A stretch of 40,135 nucleotides of DNA from Candidatus Lachnoclostridium stercorigallinarum (GCA_019116745.1 DXBC01000032.1:1-40135); one strand, 5' to 3'. Counted from the first letter of the stretch, positions 1 through 9,929 are shown. Numbers and translations: made by a program. The notes: a model not told the origin generated them from the letters alone.

Positions 1-797
1 ATTATGACATCAGCAGGGCGGAGTACGGCATCATCTACATTGATGAAATTGACAAAATCACGAAAAAGTCGGAAAATGTGTCCATCACCAGAGACGTGTC
101 CGGAGAGGGCGTACAGCAGGCTCTCTTAAAGATTCTGGAGGGCACGGTGGCCAGCGTTCCCCCGCAGGGAGGCAGAAAGCATCCCCACCAGGAGCTGCTT
201 CAGATCGACACGACCAATATTCTGTTTATCTGCGGCGGAGCCTTTGACGGGCTGGAGCGGATTGTGGAGAGAAGGATTTCCACCAGCTCCATCGGCTTTA
301 ACGCGGAGATCGTGGACAGAAACGAAATGGACATTGATCAGCTGTTAAAGCAGGTTCTGCCGGAAGATCTGGTGAAATTCGGACTGATTCCGGAATTTAT
401 CGGCCGTGTGCCCATCACCGTTTCCCTGAATCTGCTGGATAGGGCAGCTCTTGTGCGGATTCTCACAGAGCCGAAAAATGCCCTGACCAAACAGTATCAG
501 AAACTGTTTGAGCTGGATGATGTAAAACTGGAGTTTACCACGGAGGCCATTGAGAAAATAGCGGATCTTGCAGTGGAGAGAAAAACGGGCGCCAGAGGCC
601 TGCGTTCCATCATGGAGTCGGTGATGATGGATCTGATGTATGAGATTCCGTCCGACAGCTCCGTGGGAATCTGCACGATCACAAAAGACGTGGTGGACAA
701 GACGGGAAAGCCGGATATCGTTTACCGGGATACGGCAGTTCCCAGAAAGAGTCTCGGCCAGCGCATGAGAAAAGACAGGCCGGGAGAGATCGCGTAA
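1..797 (+). CDS. clpX: ATP-dependent Clp protease ATP-binding subunit ClpX (5' truncated)
   Basis: ClpX is the AAA+ unfoldase that delivers proteins to the ClpP peptidase in the cytoplasm. The reading frame is open from base 3 and the gene starts outside the window, so about 265 C-terminal residues are present. Visible are the Walker B segment (IIYIDEID) at the very start, the RKH pore-loop motif (GGRKHPHQE), the sensor region [12 protein letters not shown], the [11 protein letters not shown] segment and the sensor-2 region [15 protein letters not shown]. The N-terminal zinc-binding domain and Walker A lie to the left and cannot be checked. The C-terminus ends normally, followed by a hairpin terminator at 818-842 and then lon on the same strand, a common Firmicute arrangement. 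Identification is secure from the motifs. Confidence 0.97.
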   Translation, partial: YDISRAEYGIIYIDEIDKITKKSENVSITRDVSGEGVQQALLKILEGTVASVPPQGGRKHPHQELLQIDTTNILFICGGAFDGLERIVERRISTSSIGFNAEIVDRNEMDIDQLLKQVLPEDLVKFGLIPEFIGRVPITVSLNLLDRAALVRILTEPKNALTKQYQKLFELDDVKLEFTTEAIEKIADLAVERKTGARGLRSIMESVMMDLMYEIPSDSSVGICTITKDVVDKTGKPDIVYRDTAVPRKSLGQRMRKDRPGEIA

Positions 798-817
798 TTT
801 TGATAGATTTTTCGTGA

Positions 818-842
818 AAAATGGGAGCACTGCTCCCATTTT
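818..842 (+). terminator. Rho-independent terminator after clpX
   Basis: A perfect 12-bp inverted repeat (AAAATGGGAGCA / TGCTCCCATTTT) with a minimal loop starts 20 bases after the clpX stop. The right arm ends in four T's. The U-tract is short, so some read-through into lon is possible. Confidence 0.7.
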
Positions 843-931
843 GCGTATGAGATAAAATTGCCGGGCGGTGTTAAGGAGAAGAAAAACGGAGACGGCCCGG
901 CAGCGGAACAAGTACAGAAGGAGGAAACAGA

Positions 932-3244
932 GTGGAAGAAAAGAACATAGTCATGCCCGTTGTGGCCCTGAGGGGCCTGACGGTTCTTCCAGGAATGACC
1001 ATACATTTTGATGTGAGCCGGGAAAAGTCCGTGAAAGCGGTGGAGAAGGCCATGGTAGGGGATCAGAGAGTATTTCTCACGTCTCAGAAAGATCCCGCTG
1101 TGGAGGATCCCTCCGTGGAGCAGCTCAGCACCATAGGAACGGCTTCCATTGTGAAGCAGCTGGTGAAGATGCCCGGCGGAATCGTCCGGGTGATGGTGGA
1201 GGGAGTATCCAGGGCGGAGCTGATCTGCCTGGATTCCGAGGAACCGATGCTCATGGGAGAGATACAGTTTCTGCCTGTGGAAAAGGAAAATCTGGACTAT
1301 CTCACGGCAGAGGCCATGGCCAGAGTCCTCAAGGAGAAGCTGGAGGAGTATGGAAGGGAGAATCAGAGAGCGTCAAAGGAGACCCTTCCGACCCTTCTGG
1401 GAATCTCTGACCTGAATGAGCTGATGGATGAGATTGCTGCCCAGCTGCCCTTTGATTACCGGGCCCGCCAGGGGATTCTGGAGAGTATGAACACCACGGA
1501 GCGGTATGAGAAAGTGGTGAAGGCCCTGATGGATGAAATTTCCGTTATGCGGATCAAGCGGGAATTCCAGATGAAGGTAAAGCAGGCCATCGACAAAAAC
1601 CAGAAAGACTATATTCTGCGGGAGCAGATGCGGGTGATCCGGGAGGAGCTGGGAGAGGACAGTCCGGACACGGAAGGCGACGAATATGAGCGCCAGCTGG
1701 AGCAGCTGAAGGCGGACAAGGAAACAAAGGACAAGATCCGGAAGGAAATCAACCGGTTTAAGACCATGCCCGGCGGCAGCCAGGAGGCAAATGTGCTCCG
1801 CACCTACATTGAGACCATGCTGGAGCTGCCCTGGAACAAGGTATCCAGGGACAATCAGGACTTAAAACAGGCGGAGGAGATTTTAAACGAGGATCACTAC
1901 GGCCTGGAGAAGGTGAAGGAGAGAATTCTGGAATACCTGGCTGTCCGCACCCTGACGAAAAAGCCGGGAAGCACCATTCTCTGTCTGGTGGGCCCGCCGG
2001 GAACGGGAAAAACCTCCATCGCCCGCTCTGTGGCAAGAGCCCTGAACAAGAAATATGTGCGCATCAGCCTGGGAGGCATCCGGGACGAGGCGGAAATCCG
2101 CGGCCACCGGAAGACCTATGTGGGGGCCATGCCCGGCCGCCTGGTGGACGGCCTGAGACAGGCGGGAGTGGGAAATCCCCTGATGCTTCTGGACGAGATC
2201 GACAAGGTGAGCAGCGACTATAAGGGGGACACGTCATCCGCCCTGCTGGAGGTGCTGGACGGGGAGCAGAATGTGAAGTTCCGTGACCACTACGTGGAGA
2301 CCCCCATCGACCTCTCCAAGGTGTTTTTCATCGCCACGGCAAATACCACGGCCACCATACCAGGTCCTCTTCTGGACCGTATGGAGCTGATTGAGATCAA
2401 CAGCTACACGGAAAACGAGAAGTTTCACATTGCCAGAGATTATCTGGTGAGAAAGCAGATGGAGAGAAACGGCCTTCAGGAGGGACAGTTCTCCATTTCC
2501 GACAAGGCCCTGAAAAAGATCATTCACAATTACACCAGAGAGGCGGGAGTGAGAAACCTGGAGCGCCGTATCGGGGATGTGTGCCGCAAGGCGGCCAGAC
2601 AGGTGATCGAGGACGGGAAAAAGGCAGTTCATGTCTCAGAATCCCAGCTGGAGAAGTACCTGGGAAAGGAACGGGTATCTTACGAGGATGCCAACGAGGA
2701 GGACGCGGTGGGAATCGTCCGCGGCCTGGCCTGGACCAGCGTGGGCGGCGATACCCTGCAGATCGAGGTGAATGTGATGCCCGGAAAGGGCGTGTTAAAG
2801 CTCACAGGGCAGATGGGCGATGTGATGAAGGAGTCCGCCCAGACAGCCCTCAGCTATATCCGTTCCGTCAGCGGGCAGTACGGCGTGGATGAGGAGTATT
2901 ATGAGAAGCACGATATTCACATCCACATTCCGGAAGGGGCTGTGCCCAAGGACGGTCCCTCCGCCGGAATCACCATGGCTACGGCCATGCTCTCTGCAGT
3001 CACCGGGCGGAAAGTGTCCGCAAAAGTGGCCATGACGGGAGAAATCACTCTGAGAGGGCGGGTGCTTCCCATCGGCGGCCTGAAGGAAAAAGTGCTGGCG
3101 GCAAAGATGGCCCACATGAAAAAGGTGCTGGTGCCGGACAAGAACCGCAGAGATATCTCGGAGCTGTCCCGGGAGATCACCGGCGGCCTGACGATCGTCT
3201 ATGTAAAAACCATGGAGGACGTGCTGAAAGAGGCTTTTGTGTAA
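932..3244 (+). CDS. lon: Endopeptidase La (Lon ATP-dependent protease)
   Basis: Lon is a cytoplasmic hexameric AAA+ serine protease that degrades misfolded and regulatory proteins. The 770-residue length matches bacterial LonA. Order: N-terminal substrate-binding domain (about 1-200), helical/coiled-coil segment (about 200-300), AAA+ module with Walker A GPPGTGKT near residue 353 and Walker [10 protein letters not shown], then the protease domain. The catalytic dyad is visible as Ser677 in [11 protein letters not shown] and Lys718 in [11 protein letters not shown]. The start is a GTG, chosen because AAGGAGG ends seven bases upstream (918-924) and the N-terminus then begins with the usual Lon sequence ([18 protein letters not shown]). 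engB follows 21 bases after the stop, so the two are probably cotranscribed. Confidence 0.98.
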   Translation: MEEKNIVMPVVALRGLTVLPGMTIHFDVSREKSVKAVEKAMVGDQRVFLTSQKDPAVEDPSVEQLSTIGTASIVKQLVKMPGGIVRVMVEGVSRAELICLDSEEPMLMGEIQFLPVEKENLDYLTAEAMARVLKEKLEEYGRENQRASKETLPTLLGISDLNELMDEIAAQLPFDYRARQGILESMNTTERYEKVVKALMDEISVMRIKREFQMKVKQAIDKNQKDYILREQMRVIREELGEDSPDTEGDEYERQLEQLKADKETKDKIRKEINRFKTMPGGSQEANVLRTYIETMLELPWNKVSRDNQDLKQAEEILNEDHYGLEKVKERILEYLAVRTLTKKPGSTILCLVGPPGTGKTSIARSVARALNKKYVRISLGGIRDEAEIRGHRKTYVGAMPGRLVDGLRQAGVGNPLMLLDEIDKVSSDYKGDTSSALLEVLDGEQNVKFRDHYVETPIDLSKVFFIATANTTATIPGPLLDRMELIEINSYTENEKFHIARDYLVRKQMERNGLQEGQFSISDKALKKIIHNYTREAGVRNLERRIGDVCRKAARQVIEDGKKAVHVSESQLEKYLGKERVSYEDANEEDAVGIVRGLAWTSVGGDTLQIEVNVMPGKGVLKLTGQMGDVMKESAQTALSYIRSVSGQYGVDEEYYEKHDIHIHIPEGAVPKDGPSAGITMATAMLSAVTGRKVSAKVAMTGEITLRGRVLPIGGLKEKVLAAKMAHMKKVLVPDKNRRDISELSREITGGLTIVYVKTMEDVLKEAFV

Positions 3245-3265
3245 ATACAGAGAGGAGAGAGGACT

Positions 3266-3865
3266 ATGATTATAAAAAGCGCTGAACTGGAGACGGTCTG
3301 CGGCATCACCAGCAAGCTTCCGGAAAATGAGCTCCCGGAGTTTGCCTTTGCCGGAAAGTCCAACGTGGGAAAATCCTCCCTCATCAACGCGCTGATGAAC
3401 AGGAAATCCCTGGCCAGGACGTCCTCCCAGCCGGGAAAGACTCAGACCATCAACTTTTATCTGATTAACGGAAATATGTATTATGTGGATCTGCCCGGCT
3501 ACGGCTATGCGAAGGTATCTGTGGAGGTAAAGGCCAAATGGGGGAAGATGATTGAGCGGTATCTGAGAAACTCAAAGGCCCTGCAGTGCGTGTTTCTCCT
3601 CATTGATATCCGCCATGAACCTTCCGCCAATGACCGGATGATGTACGACTGGATCGTGAGCAACGGCTATCATCCCGTGATTATCGCCACAAAGCTGGAC
3701 AAGATCAAGCGAAGCCAGACGGCAAAGCAGGTGAAGCTGATCCGGGAGACTCTGGGTATGGAAAAAGACGGCGTTATTATTCCTTTCTCCGCAGAGACAA
3801 AGCAGGGGAGAGAGGAGATCTGGGAGTATCTGGAGAGGTATCTGGGGGCGGAAGCAGAAGGGTAA
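3266..3865 (+). CDS. engB: Ribosome biogenesis GTP-binding protein EngB (YsxC/YihA)
   Basis: EngB is a small TRAFAC-class GTPase needed for maturation of the large ribosomal subunit. All G motifs are visible: G1 GKSNVGKSS at residues 30-38, the G2 threonine in QPGKTQTINFY, G3 DLPGYG at 75-80 and G4 TKLDK at 142-146. The length of 199 residues is normal. It sits 21 bases behind lon with a purine-rich ribosome site, and the lon-engB pairing is common in Firmicutes. A strong terminator begins seven bases after the stop. Confidence 0.97.
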   Translation: MIIKSAELETVCGITSKLPENELPEFAFAGKSNVGKSSLINALMNRKSLARTSSQPGKTQTINFYLINGNMYYVDLPGYGYAKVSVEVKAKWGKMIERYLRNSKALQCVFLLIDIRHEPSANDRMMYDWIVSNGYHPVIIATKLDKIKRSQTAKQVKLIRETLGMEKDGVIIPFSAETKQGREEIWEYLERYLGAEAEG

Positions 3866-3871
3866 GTTTGT

Positions 3872-3920
3872 AAAAAACCGGGCCGGAGATGATGGATTTC
3901 ATCTCCGGCCCGGTTTTTTT
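3872..3920 (+). terminator. Strong Rho-independent terminator after engB
   Basis: A 21-bp perfect inverted repeat (left arm 3872-3892, right arm from about 3899) with a GC-rich core CCGGGCCGGAGATGA, a six-base loop and a run of seven T's. The A-run on the left means it could also act on the minus strand. Confidence 0.92.
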
Positions 3921-3996
3921 GCTGTGAAAGCCCGGTAGGCCGGATTGCGAATGCAGGTCGGATCGCATGAGTGCGCAGCACGGAGCGGTCCGCGGG

Positions 3997-4116
3997 CTTT
4001 CATGGTTCGTGGTGTCCGCGTTAGCGGGCACGGAGGTTGCGCGATACGCCCGGCAAGCGGCCGCCAGCTTGGGGCGGACATTTGCCGGGCAACGGACAGC
4101 GACTGGAGCTTGCCCG
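3997..4116 (+). repeat. Dispersed structured intergenic repeat, copy A
   Basis: This stretch closely matches 35164-35297 (copy C) and shares its 3' half with 33093-33170 (copy B). It contains a conserved hairpin GTGTCCGC-GTTA-GCGGGCAC, then an inverted repeat GCCCGGCAA / TTGCCGGGC around a GC-rich middle, then CAACGGACAGCGA. Copy A has a shorter, diverged middle (no CATGC/GCATG arm) and a diverged end. It lies in the gap between engB and the convergent small membrane protein gene and touches that gene's stop codon. Short open frames crossing it are unlikely to be genes. The 76 bases between the terminator and the repeat (3921-3996) show nothing recognisable. Confidence 0.75.
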
Positions 4117-4503
4117 TTAAAACTCCTCGGTCACAGTGCAGGAGCTTTCCTGGCTGGCGGCAGCCACTGGCTGAGGGGTGATAAACTCCATGTCTGCCTT
4201 TTCGGCCTGGATCGGTTCAGGAACCGGTTTGGCGGCCGGGGAAGCGGCTGGCGCACTGCCAGCCTTCTGGGCGGCATCTGCGCTTGACGGGCTGTTTTCC
4301 GCGTCTTTCCGGGCTTCTCCCATGGCCTCGCGCCTGCAGGATGCTGCCGCTTTTTTAAAGCGTTCCAGCTTCAGGTGGAAATACACCTGAATGATTCTCA
4401 CCGAGAGCATGGTGAGAAAGACCGGCAGAACGATATAGAGAAACCGGAACCGCTTCAGCTTTTTCCACTCTTTTTCCAGATCCTGGTAAAGTCCCTTTTT
4501 CAC
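4117..4503 (-). CDS. Small single-pass membrane protein of unknown function
   Basis: I do not recognise this 128-residue protein. The N-terminus is basic and charged (KKGLYQDLEKEWKKLKRF), followed by one clear membrane segment at about residues 20-42 (FLYIVLPVFLTMLSVRIIQV), and then a charged, Ala/Pro/Ser-rich low-complexity tail, probably disordered. The start codon is GTG, with a G-rich stretch (AGGGGGA) seven or so bases upstream on the minus strand. It is the last gene of a minus-strand set after malic enzyme and the DUF4364 gene, only 10 bases from the latter. The stop codon directly abuts repeat copy A. It could be a regulatory or scaffold membrane protein, but nothing here proves a function. 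Confidence 0.7.
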   Translation of the reverse strand: MKKGLYQDLEKEWKKLKRFRFLYIVLPVFLTMLSVRIIQVYFHLKLERFKKAAASCRREAMGEARKDAENSPSSADAAQKAGSAPAASPAAKPVPEPIQAEKADMEFITPQPVAAASQESSCTVTEEF

Positions 4504-4513
4504 AATATTCCCC

Positions 4514-5038
4514 CTATGACATACTCATGAGCGTTTTCATGACAAACGCATAGATTTCCTGGTTTTTTTCTTTCCATTTGCTGCACATGGCTTCCGCCTG
4601 CTCCTTGTCAGGGACGGACAGATCCAGCTGGATCAGGGGCGTCTTGCCCTCCCGCACTTCACAGTGAACGATAAAGTCCTGGCTGGTGGACTTGTAAAAG
4701 TCGGCGATGGTGCTCACCTCGTTGCGGAGACGGAACCGATTTTCTTTCAGATACTGATCCATGTCTTCTACGATTACAGGGGAGATCTGTTTGCCGAAGA
4801 AGGAGAGGGTTTCCTCCCCTTCTCTGGTGATCTCATACCGGGTGCTGTTGTGGCTGGATTCCTTTTTCAGCAGCCCTGCCTCCAGAAGTTCGTTTAAAGC
4901 CTGCTGAAGGGTAAAATAAGTCGTATACTCATGGTCCAGAAAAAATGAGGTAAGCTGGGAATTGGTCAGGGGAAAATTCACCTGTTTGAGCATGTACAGC
5001 GTCATCAGCTTATAAAGCGTGATCGGGTCTGACAGCAT
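4514..5038 (-). CDS. DUF4364 family winged-helix protein
   Basis: The 174-residue protein matches the DUF4364 family, which is common in Clostridia and predicted to have an N-terminal winged helix. The N-terminal half (DPITLYKLMTLYMLKQVNFPLTNSQLTSFFLDH... YTTYFTLQQALNELLEAGLL) looks like a helix-turn-helix, followed by a beta wing (STRYEITREGEETL). The C-terminal half is an alpha/beta domain ending in a long helix. A role in transcription control is inferred from fold only; no target is known to me. It lies 7 bases downstream of the malic enzyme gene and 10 bases upstream of the small membrane protein gene, so the three are probably one operon. Confidence 0.9.
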   Translation of the reverse strand: MLSDPITLYKLMTLYMLKQVNFPLTNSQLTSFFLDHEYTTYFTLQQALNELLEAGLLKKESSHNSTRYEITREGEETLSFFGKQISPVIVEDMDQYLKENRFRLRNEVSTIADFYKSTSQDFIVHCEVREGKTPLIQLDLSVPDKEQAEAMCSKWKEKNQEIYAFVMKTLMSMS

Positions 5039-5045
5039 AGGCGGT

Positions 5046-6194
5046 CTAAATGTGCTCCTTTACCGCACTGCTCACCGCGTCAGCCACCCGCGGATCAAAA
5101 GCCTCCGGCAGGATGTTGTCTTCACATAAATCTTTTTCATCCACCAGGGACGCGATGGCTTCCGCAGCTGCCAGTTTCATTTCCTCCGTGATTGCTCTGG
5201 CCCGTCCTTCCAGAGCGCCTTTGAAGATGCCGGGGAAGACTACCACGTTGTTTACCTGGTTGGGGAAATCGGAACGGCCGGTTCCCACTACTCTGACCCC
5301 TGCCTCCTTTGCCAGGTCCGGCATGATCTCCGGAACCGGGTTGGCCATGGCGAAGATGATAGCATCCTGATTCATGGAAGCGGCCATTTCTTTCGTGACA
5401 ATGCCGGGAGCGGAGACGCCGATGAAAATGTCCGCACCTTTCATGGCGTCAGCCAGAGATCCGGTTTGATGTTCCAGGTTGGTCACATCCATCATCTTTT
5501 CCTGCATCCAGTTTAAGCCCTCCATGCCTTTGCACAGGATGCCGGCTCTGTCGCAGAGGGTGAGATGCTTGAATCCGTAGGTAAGGAGCAGGCGGGAAAT
5601 AGCGATACCGGCGCTTCCGGCGCCGTTTACCACTACCCGGCAGTCTTCTTTCTTCTTTCCCGTCACCTTCAGGGCGTTGATTACGCCGGCCAGAACCACG
5701 ATGGCTGTTCCGTGCTGATCATCGTGAAAGACAGGGATGTCCAGCATTTCTTTTAAGCGCTCTTCGATTTCAAAGCAGCGGGGAGCGGAAATGTCTTCCA
5801 GGTTGATGCCGCCAAAGCCGGGAGCAATGTTTTTCACCGTCTGAATGATCTCTTCCGTGTCCTGGGTGTCCAGGCAGATGGGGATGGCATTTACGCCGCC
5901 GAATTCTTTAAAAAGGACGGCTTTGCCCTCCATCACGGGCATGGCTGCCCAGGGACCGATATTGCCCAGGCCCAGTACGGCGCTGCCGTCGCTCACCACA
6001 GCGATGGTATTGGATTTCCAGGTGTAGGTGTAGGCCTCTTCTTTATCTTCCGCGATCACTTTGCAGGGTTCAGCTACGCCGGGAGTGTAGGCCAGTGCCA
6101 GATCCTCTCTGGTAGCCACCTTTGCTTTGGAAACGGTTTCCAGTTTTCCCTGCCATTCCCGATGGAGAAGCAGGGCTTTTTCGTTGGTTGTCAT
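5046..6194 (-). CDS. NAD(P)-dependent malic enzyme (malate dehydrogenase, decarboxylating)
   Basis: Malic enzyme oxidatively decarboxylates malate to pyruvate in the cytoplasm and makes NAD(P)H. The 382-residue length fits the short bacterial form lacking the phosphotransacetylase-like tail of MaeB. Visible are [14 protein letters not shown] with the catalytic tyrosine, the lysine in [17 protein letters not shown], metal-binding acids in [27 protein letters not shown], and the dinucleotide-binding motif [19 protein letters not shown] versus NADP preference cannot be read with confidence. The ATG start is preceded on the minus strand by TGGAGG at good distance. A minus-strand promoter (6248-6276) and a small leader hairpin lie just upstream. 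It leads a probable operon with the DUF4364 and small membrane protein genes. Confidence 0.95.
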   Translation of the reverse strand: MTTNEKALLLHREWQGKLETVSKAKVATREDLALAYTPGVAEPCKVIAEDKEEAYTYTWKSNTIAVVSDGSAVLGLGNIGPWAAMPVMEGKAVLFKEFGGVNAIPICLDTQDTEEIIQTVKNIAPGFGGINLEDISAPRCFEIEERLKEMLDIPVFHDDQHGTAIVVLAGVINALKVTGKKKEDCRVVVNGAGSAGIAISRLLLTYGFKHLTLCDRAGILCKGMEGLNWMQEKMMDVTNLEHQTGSLADAMKGADIFIGVSAPGIVTKEMAASMNQDAIIFAMANPVPEIMPDLAKEAGVRVVGTGRSDFPNQVNNVVVFPGIFKGALEGRARAITEEMKLAAAEAIASLVDEKDLCEDNILPEAFDPRVADAVSSAVKEHI

Positions 6195-6247
6195 ACGTGC
6201 CTCCAGTCTGCGGGTTTTCGGCCCGCTATCTTAGCCATTTTGTCTCT

Positions 6248-6276
6248 ATCATAGCAAGTTTGGGGTTTTAAATCAA
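6248..6276 (-). promoter_or_regulatory. Sigma-A type promoter for the malic enzyme operon
   Basis: On the minus strand, TTGATT (plus-strand 6271-6276) and TATGAT (6248-6253) are separated by 17 bases. Between it and the start codon is a short hairpin GCGGG / CCCGC (plus-strand 6210-6226). The region is shared with the divergent promoter of the DUF5717 operon. Confidence 0.65.
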
Positions 6277-6285
6277 GGAGAAATA

Positions 6286-6294
6286 TGCTAGAAT
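6286..6294 (+). promoter_or_regulatory. Extended -10 promoter element for the DUF5717 operon
   Basis: TGCTAGAAT is an extended -10 element about 45 bases before the ATG at 6340. The matching -35 position reads TTTTAA, a weak match, as is usual with extended -10 promoters. It lies within 40 bases of the divergent malic enzyme promoter. Confidence 0.45.
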
Positions 6295-6339
6295 AGATGG
6301 GACAAAAAAGGACAGAAAGTGACAGGAACAGGTGGTACG

Positions 6340-9300
6340 ATGAGAGAGAGAATTAACCGGCTCGCAAGGGGAATTGTGGATACGGAGAGCCCGGAATGTG
6401 TTCTGAAACCGGCAGCCATTGAGGAGACGGTCCCCACGGGAGAAGCCGCGCGGGGCGAATTTTTTGTCCACAGCGGCAATGGTCTGACGGTGAAGGGGCT
6501 GGTGTATTCCACGGACGGCCGGGTGAGAATTCCGGACAATTCCTTCGGCGGCCTCCGCAGCCGCGTGGCCTATGAGGTGGATTCAGAGCTTCTGGCTGAC
6601 GGTGAGGAGATCCGGGGGGCATTCTGCCTGGTGACCAACAGCGGTGAAGTACGGCTTCCCTATGTGTTCCGGGCGGAGGCCGGGGTTTCTGCGCGGATGC
6701 TGTCGGAACTGAAGCGGCCGGTGGATTTTGCCCGTCTGGCCAGGGAAAATATGGATCTCGCGGGCCGTCTGTTTGAATATCGGGATTTCCCGTCGGCCCC
6801 CTTTATGCAGAGCATTCGTGCCAGGGCTGTCTATGAAGGATTAAAAGGCGGACGGGATCGGGCCGGGGCGGTGGAGGAGTTCATGGTGGCCATGGACATG
6901 AAGCCGGCGGTGGAAATCCACGTGAAGGAAGAGACCAGGAAGTATGAAGAGCATATTGCGGCTTTTGATGACAGCCTGGTGATCCGCAAGAAAAACTGGG
7001 GCTATGTGAGACTGTCGGTGGAGACAGAGGGAGATTTTCTGACGGCCTGCAGGGAGAGACTGACGGACCGGGATTTTAAAAACGGGGAGTTTATACTCAC
7101 CTACCGGGTAGATCCGGACAAAATGCACCGGGGACGAAATCTTGGCTGCATCACCATAAAAAGCGTCCGCAGTGAGGCGAAGGTGTACATTGCGGCGGAC
7201 GGCCACGGCCAGGAAGAGCTGCAGGGAATGGAAAAGATTGCCAGACGGAAAGAATTTCAGAAGTATCTGGCGCTCCGTCTGGACTATGAGTCGGGAAACG
7301 GCTCGTCAAACCAGCTGGCTCAGGCCATGGCGGGAGAACTTCTCAAGCTGCGGGATACGGCGGGAAGCGAAGTCTTTCTGGATCTTCTCACAGCGGAAGC
7401 GGCGCTGATGACGGGAAGGCCGGATCAGGCTGCAGTGATTCTGGAGGAGAGCCGGGATCAGGTGCGGGAGCAGAGACAGCAGTCTCCGGAGCTGTACTGC
7501 TTTTATCAGTACCTGGTGATGGAGATGGAGAAAAAGCCGGGGCAGATGGAAGCGCTCCTGCGGCTTCTGCACAGCTACACCGACGGATCCGGAAGGCATT
7601 TTTTCCTGTTTTACCTTCTGTTAAAGCTGGATGACAGCCTCTATGATAATCCGGGAGTGCTGCTGGAGCAGATGCGGGACTATTTCCGGGAAGGATGCTC
7701 CAGCCCCTTTCTTTATATTCAGGCCTGCCGCCTGCTGAACCGGGATCCTGTGCTTCTGCGGGATGTGGACGCCTTTGTTGTCCACGCCCTGAGGCTGGGA
7801 GTGAAACGGGGGCTGGTGGGAGAGGAGCTGGCGGACCGGACGGCGGAATTGGCGGGGGGAATCCGTCAGTACCATCGCCTGTATTTCAGGCTCCTGACAG
7901 AGCTTTATGAGCAGTATGAAAAGCCGGAGATTCTGACGGCGGTCTGCAGTATGCTGATCCGGGGGGACAAAACCTCTTCCAAGGCGTTTGTATGGTATGA
8001 AAAGGGCCTTCAGGCGGGGCTGAGCCTGACCAAACTGTATGAGTATTATCTGGCTTCTCTGCCGGATAAGTACGATCACCTGATGCCGAGAGAGGTGCTG
8101 CTGTATTTTTCTTATGCCAGAGATCTGGATGAGACGGCAAAGAGCAGGCTGTATCGGAATATTCTGCTCTATCTGAAGCAGGACAGCCCTCTCTATCAGG
8201 CTTATGAGCGGGATATGGAGCAGTTTACTGTGGAGCAGGTGTTTCAGTCCAGAATCAACAGCCGTCTGGCGGTGCTCTATGAGCACATGCTGTACCGGGA
8301 TATGATCGACATTCCCTTAGCCAGGCTGCTGCCTGCGGTGCTGAAGGCATACCGGATAGAATGCCGCAACCCCAATATGAAATATGTGGTGGTCTGCCAT
8401 GAGGAGCTGGATACGGAGGATGCCTATCAGCTTCAGGACGGCGTGGCCTACGTTCCCCTGTTTTCAGAGCGGAATGTGCTGGTGTTTCAGGATGGCTGCG
8501 GCGGCCGGTATATGGATGTGAGATATATAAAAACCAGGGTGATGAACCGGCCGGATCTGGAGAGCCGGTGTTTTGAGGTGTACCCGGAACATCCCATGCT
8601 GCTGCTTATGAAGGTGAAAAAGATTCTGGACGGCAGCATCGGGGGAGAAGAGGACATCGCCATGCTGGAGCAGGCTCTGGATCAGGAGCATCTGAGTCCC
8701 CTGTACCGGAAGCTGATTCTGGACAGGATCATCGCCTACTACGACCGTCAGGCCCAGAAGCCGGACGGAGTGGAGAGAGGACTGGGCTATCTGCTCCGGA
8801 TCGACCGGAGAACCCTGACCAGAAAAGAGAGAATCCGGATTGCCGGCGTATTTATCAAGCGGGGATACTACATGGACGCATGGGAGATTCTGCGCCTCTA
8901 CGGCTGGGAAGGACTGGATATGGTTCTTCTGGAAACTCTCTGCAGCAGAATTATTCTGCAGAATATGTTTGACGAGGATGAAAAGCTGCTGCGTCTGGCC
9001 GCGGATGTGTTCCTTGCAGGAAAAGCGGATACGGTGATCCTGGACTACCTGTGCGAACACTACAACGGAACCACAGAGGTAATGTACCGCGTGCTGGAGG
9101 CGGGGACAGAGGCGCAGGTGGAAACCTACGATCTGGAGGAGCGTCTTCTGGCCCAGATGCTGTTTAGTTCTTCCATGAAGCACATTGACCGTGTGTTTGA
9201 GCTGTACACCAGCCGGAAACGGGTATCGGAGAGCCTGGCAAAGGCGTTTTTCACTCTGAGAAGCATGGAGTATTTTCTGGGACGGGCTCCTATGTCCGGC

Positions 9301-9906
9301 CTGGTGAGCGATTATCTGGAACATATGGTGAAGGAAAGTCTTGAAAAAGACAAGGTGCCTGTGGTATACTTACTGGCCCTGACAAAATATTATTCTGACT
9401 GCCCGTCCTTAACAGAGGAACAGAAGGGCCTGTGCAGAACCCTGACGGATATTCTGCTGAAAGCGGGGATGATCTTCCCCTACATGCAGAAGCTGGCGGA
9501 GCGCATTCCCATGCCGGAGGATGTGACATCCAAAGTGATGATCCAGTACAATGGCCGGAAAGATTCCAGGCCAGTCATGCTCAGCCGGATCCTGCCGGAG
9601 GAGACGGAATTTAAGAGCAGCGAGATGAAGCGGGTCTATCAGGGGATTTTTGTGAAGCAGACGGTGCTGTTTGACGGGGAAGTCCTGGAGTATGAGATCT
9701 GGGATGAAAACGGCCGGGGCAGAGAGCTGCGTCAGAAGGGGAAGATCGACGCAGCGCCGGGAAGCGGCCGCAGCGACAGCCGGTTCTCCGGCTTAAACCG
9801 TATGGGCAGGCTGCTGCAGAACAGAGATCTGGACGGACTGAAGCAGGAAATGAGAGATTATTTAACAAAGACCGGGACGGTGGAACAATTATTTGACCTG
9901 ATGTGA
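6340..9906 (+). CDS. DUF5717 family protein: giant beta-domain plus alpha-solenoid protein
   Basis: The 1188-residue protein resembles the DUF5717 family of Lachnospiraceae, whose function is unknown to me. No signal peptide or membrane segment is seen, so it should be cytoplasmic. From the sequence I read: a beta-rich N-terminal domain (about residues 35-120; RVRIPDNSFGGLRSRVAYEVD, ending GEVRLPYVFRAE), a second beta-rich domain (about 195-300; DDSLVIRKKNWGYVRLSVETE), a helical-repeat solenoid of some 750 residues with TPR-like pairs, and a short beta domain near the C-terminus (about 1075-1145; KQTVLFDGEVLEYEIWDENG). I chose ATG 6340 because the protein then begins MRERINRLARG; a GTG at 6319 would add seven residues. 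The next gene starts about 23 bases after its stop, or overlaps it if a GTG is used, indicating translational linkage with the Hsp70-like protein. Confidence 0.85.
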   Translation: MRERINRLARGIVDTESPECVLKPAAIEETVPTGEAARGEFFVHSGNGLTVKGLVYSTDGRVRIPDNSFGGLRSRVAYEVDSELLADGEEIRGAFCLVTNSGEVRLPYVFRAEAGVSARMLSELKRPVDFARLARENMDLAGRLFEYRDFPSAPFMQSIRARAVYEGLKGGRDRAGAVEEFMVAMDMKPAVEIHVKEETRKYEEHIAAFDDSLVIRKKNWGYVRLSVETEGDFLTACRERLTDRDFKNGEFILTYRVDPDKMHRGRNLGCITIKSVRSEAKVYIAADGHGQEELQGMEKIARRKEFQKYLALRLDYESGNGSSNQLAQAMAGELLKLRDTAGSEVFLDLLTAEAALMTGRPDQAAVILEESRDQVREQRQQSPELYCFYQYLVMEMEKKPGQMEALLRLLHSYTDGSGRHFFLFYLLLKLDDSLYDNPGVLLEQMRDYFREGCSSPFLYIQACRLLNRDPVLLRDVDAFVVHALRLGVKRGLVGEELADRTAELAGGIRQYHRLYFRLLTELYEQYEKPEILTAVCSMLIRGDKTSSKAFVWYEKGLQAGLSLTKLYEYYLASLPDKYDHLMPREVLLYFSYARDLDETAKSRLYRNILLYLKQDSPLYQAYERDMEQFTVEQVFQSRINSRLAVLYEHMLYRDMIDIPLARLLPAVLKAYRIECRNPNMKYVVVCHEELDTEDAYQLQDGVAYVPLFSERNVLVFQDGCGGRYMDVRYIKTRVMNRPDLESRCFEVYPEHPMLLLMKVKKILDGSIGGEEDIAMLEQALDQEHLSPLYRKLILDRIIAYYDRQAQKPDGVERGLGYLLRIDRRTLTRKERIRIAGVFIKRGYYMDAWEILRLYGWEGLDMVLLETLCSRIILQNMFDEDEKLLRLAADVFLAGKADTVILDYLCEHYNGTTEVMYRVLEAGTEAQVETYDLEERLLAQMLFSSSMKHIDRVFELYTSRKRVSESLAKAFFTLRSMEYFLGRAPMSGLVSDYLEHMVKESLEKDKVPVVYLLALTKYYSDCPSLTEEQKGLCRTLTDILLKAGMIFPYMQKLAERIPMPEDVTSKVMIQYNGRKDSRPVMLSRILPEETEFKSSEMKRVYQGIFVKQTVLFDGEVLEYEIWDENGRGRELRQKGKIDAAPGSGRSDSRFSGLNRMGRLLQNRDLDGLKQEMRDYLTKTGTVEQLFDLM

Positions 9907-9929
9907 CCGGCTTAGAGGAGATGGAAGAA

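Noticed and set aside
3945-4287. Short plus-strand frames (78 and 106 codons) across repeat copy A
   Set aside because: They are composed of repeat sequence and the antisense of the small membrane protein. Similar frames appear in copy C, as expected from the shared DNA and not from selection on protein.
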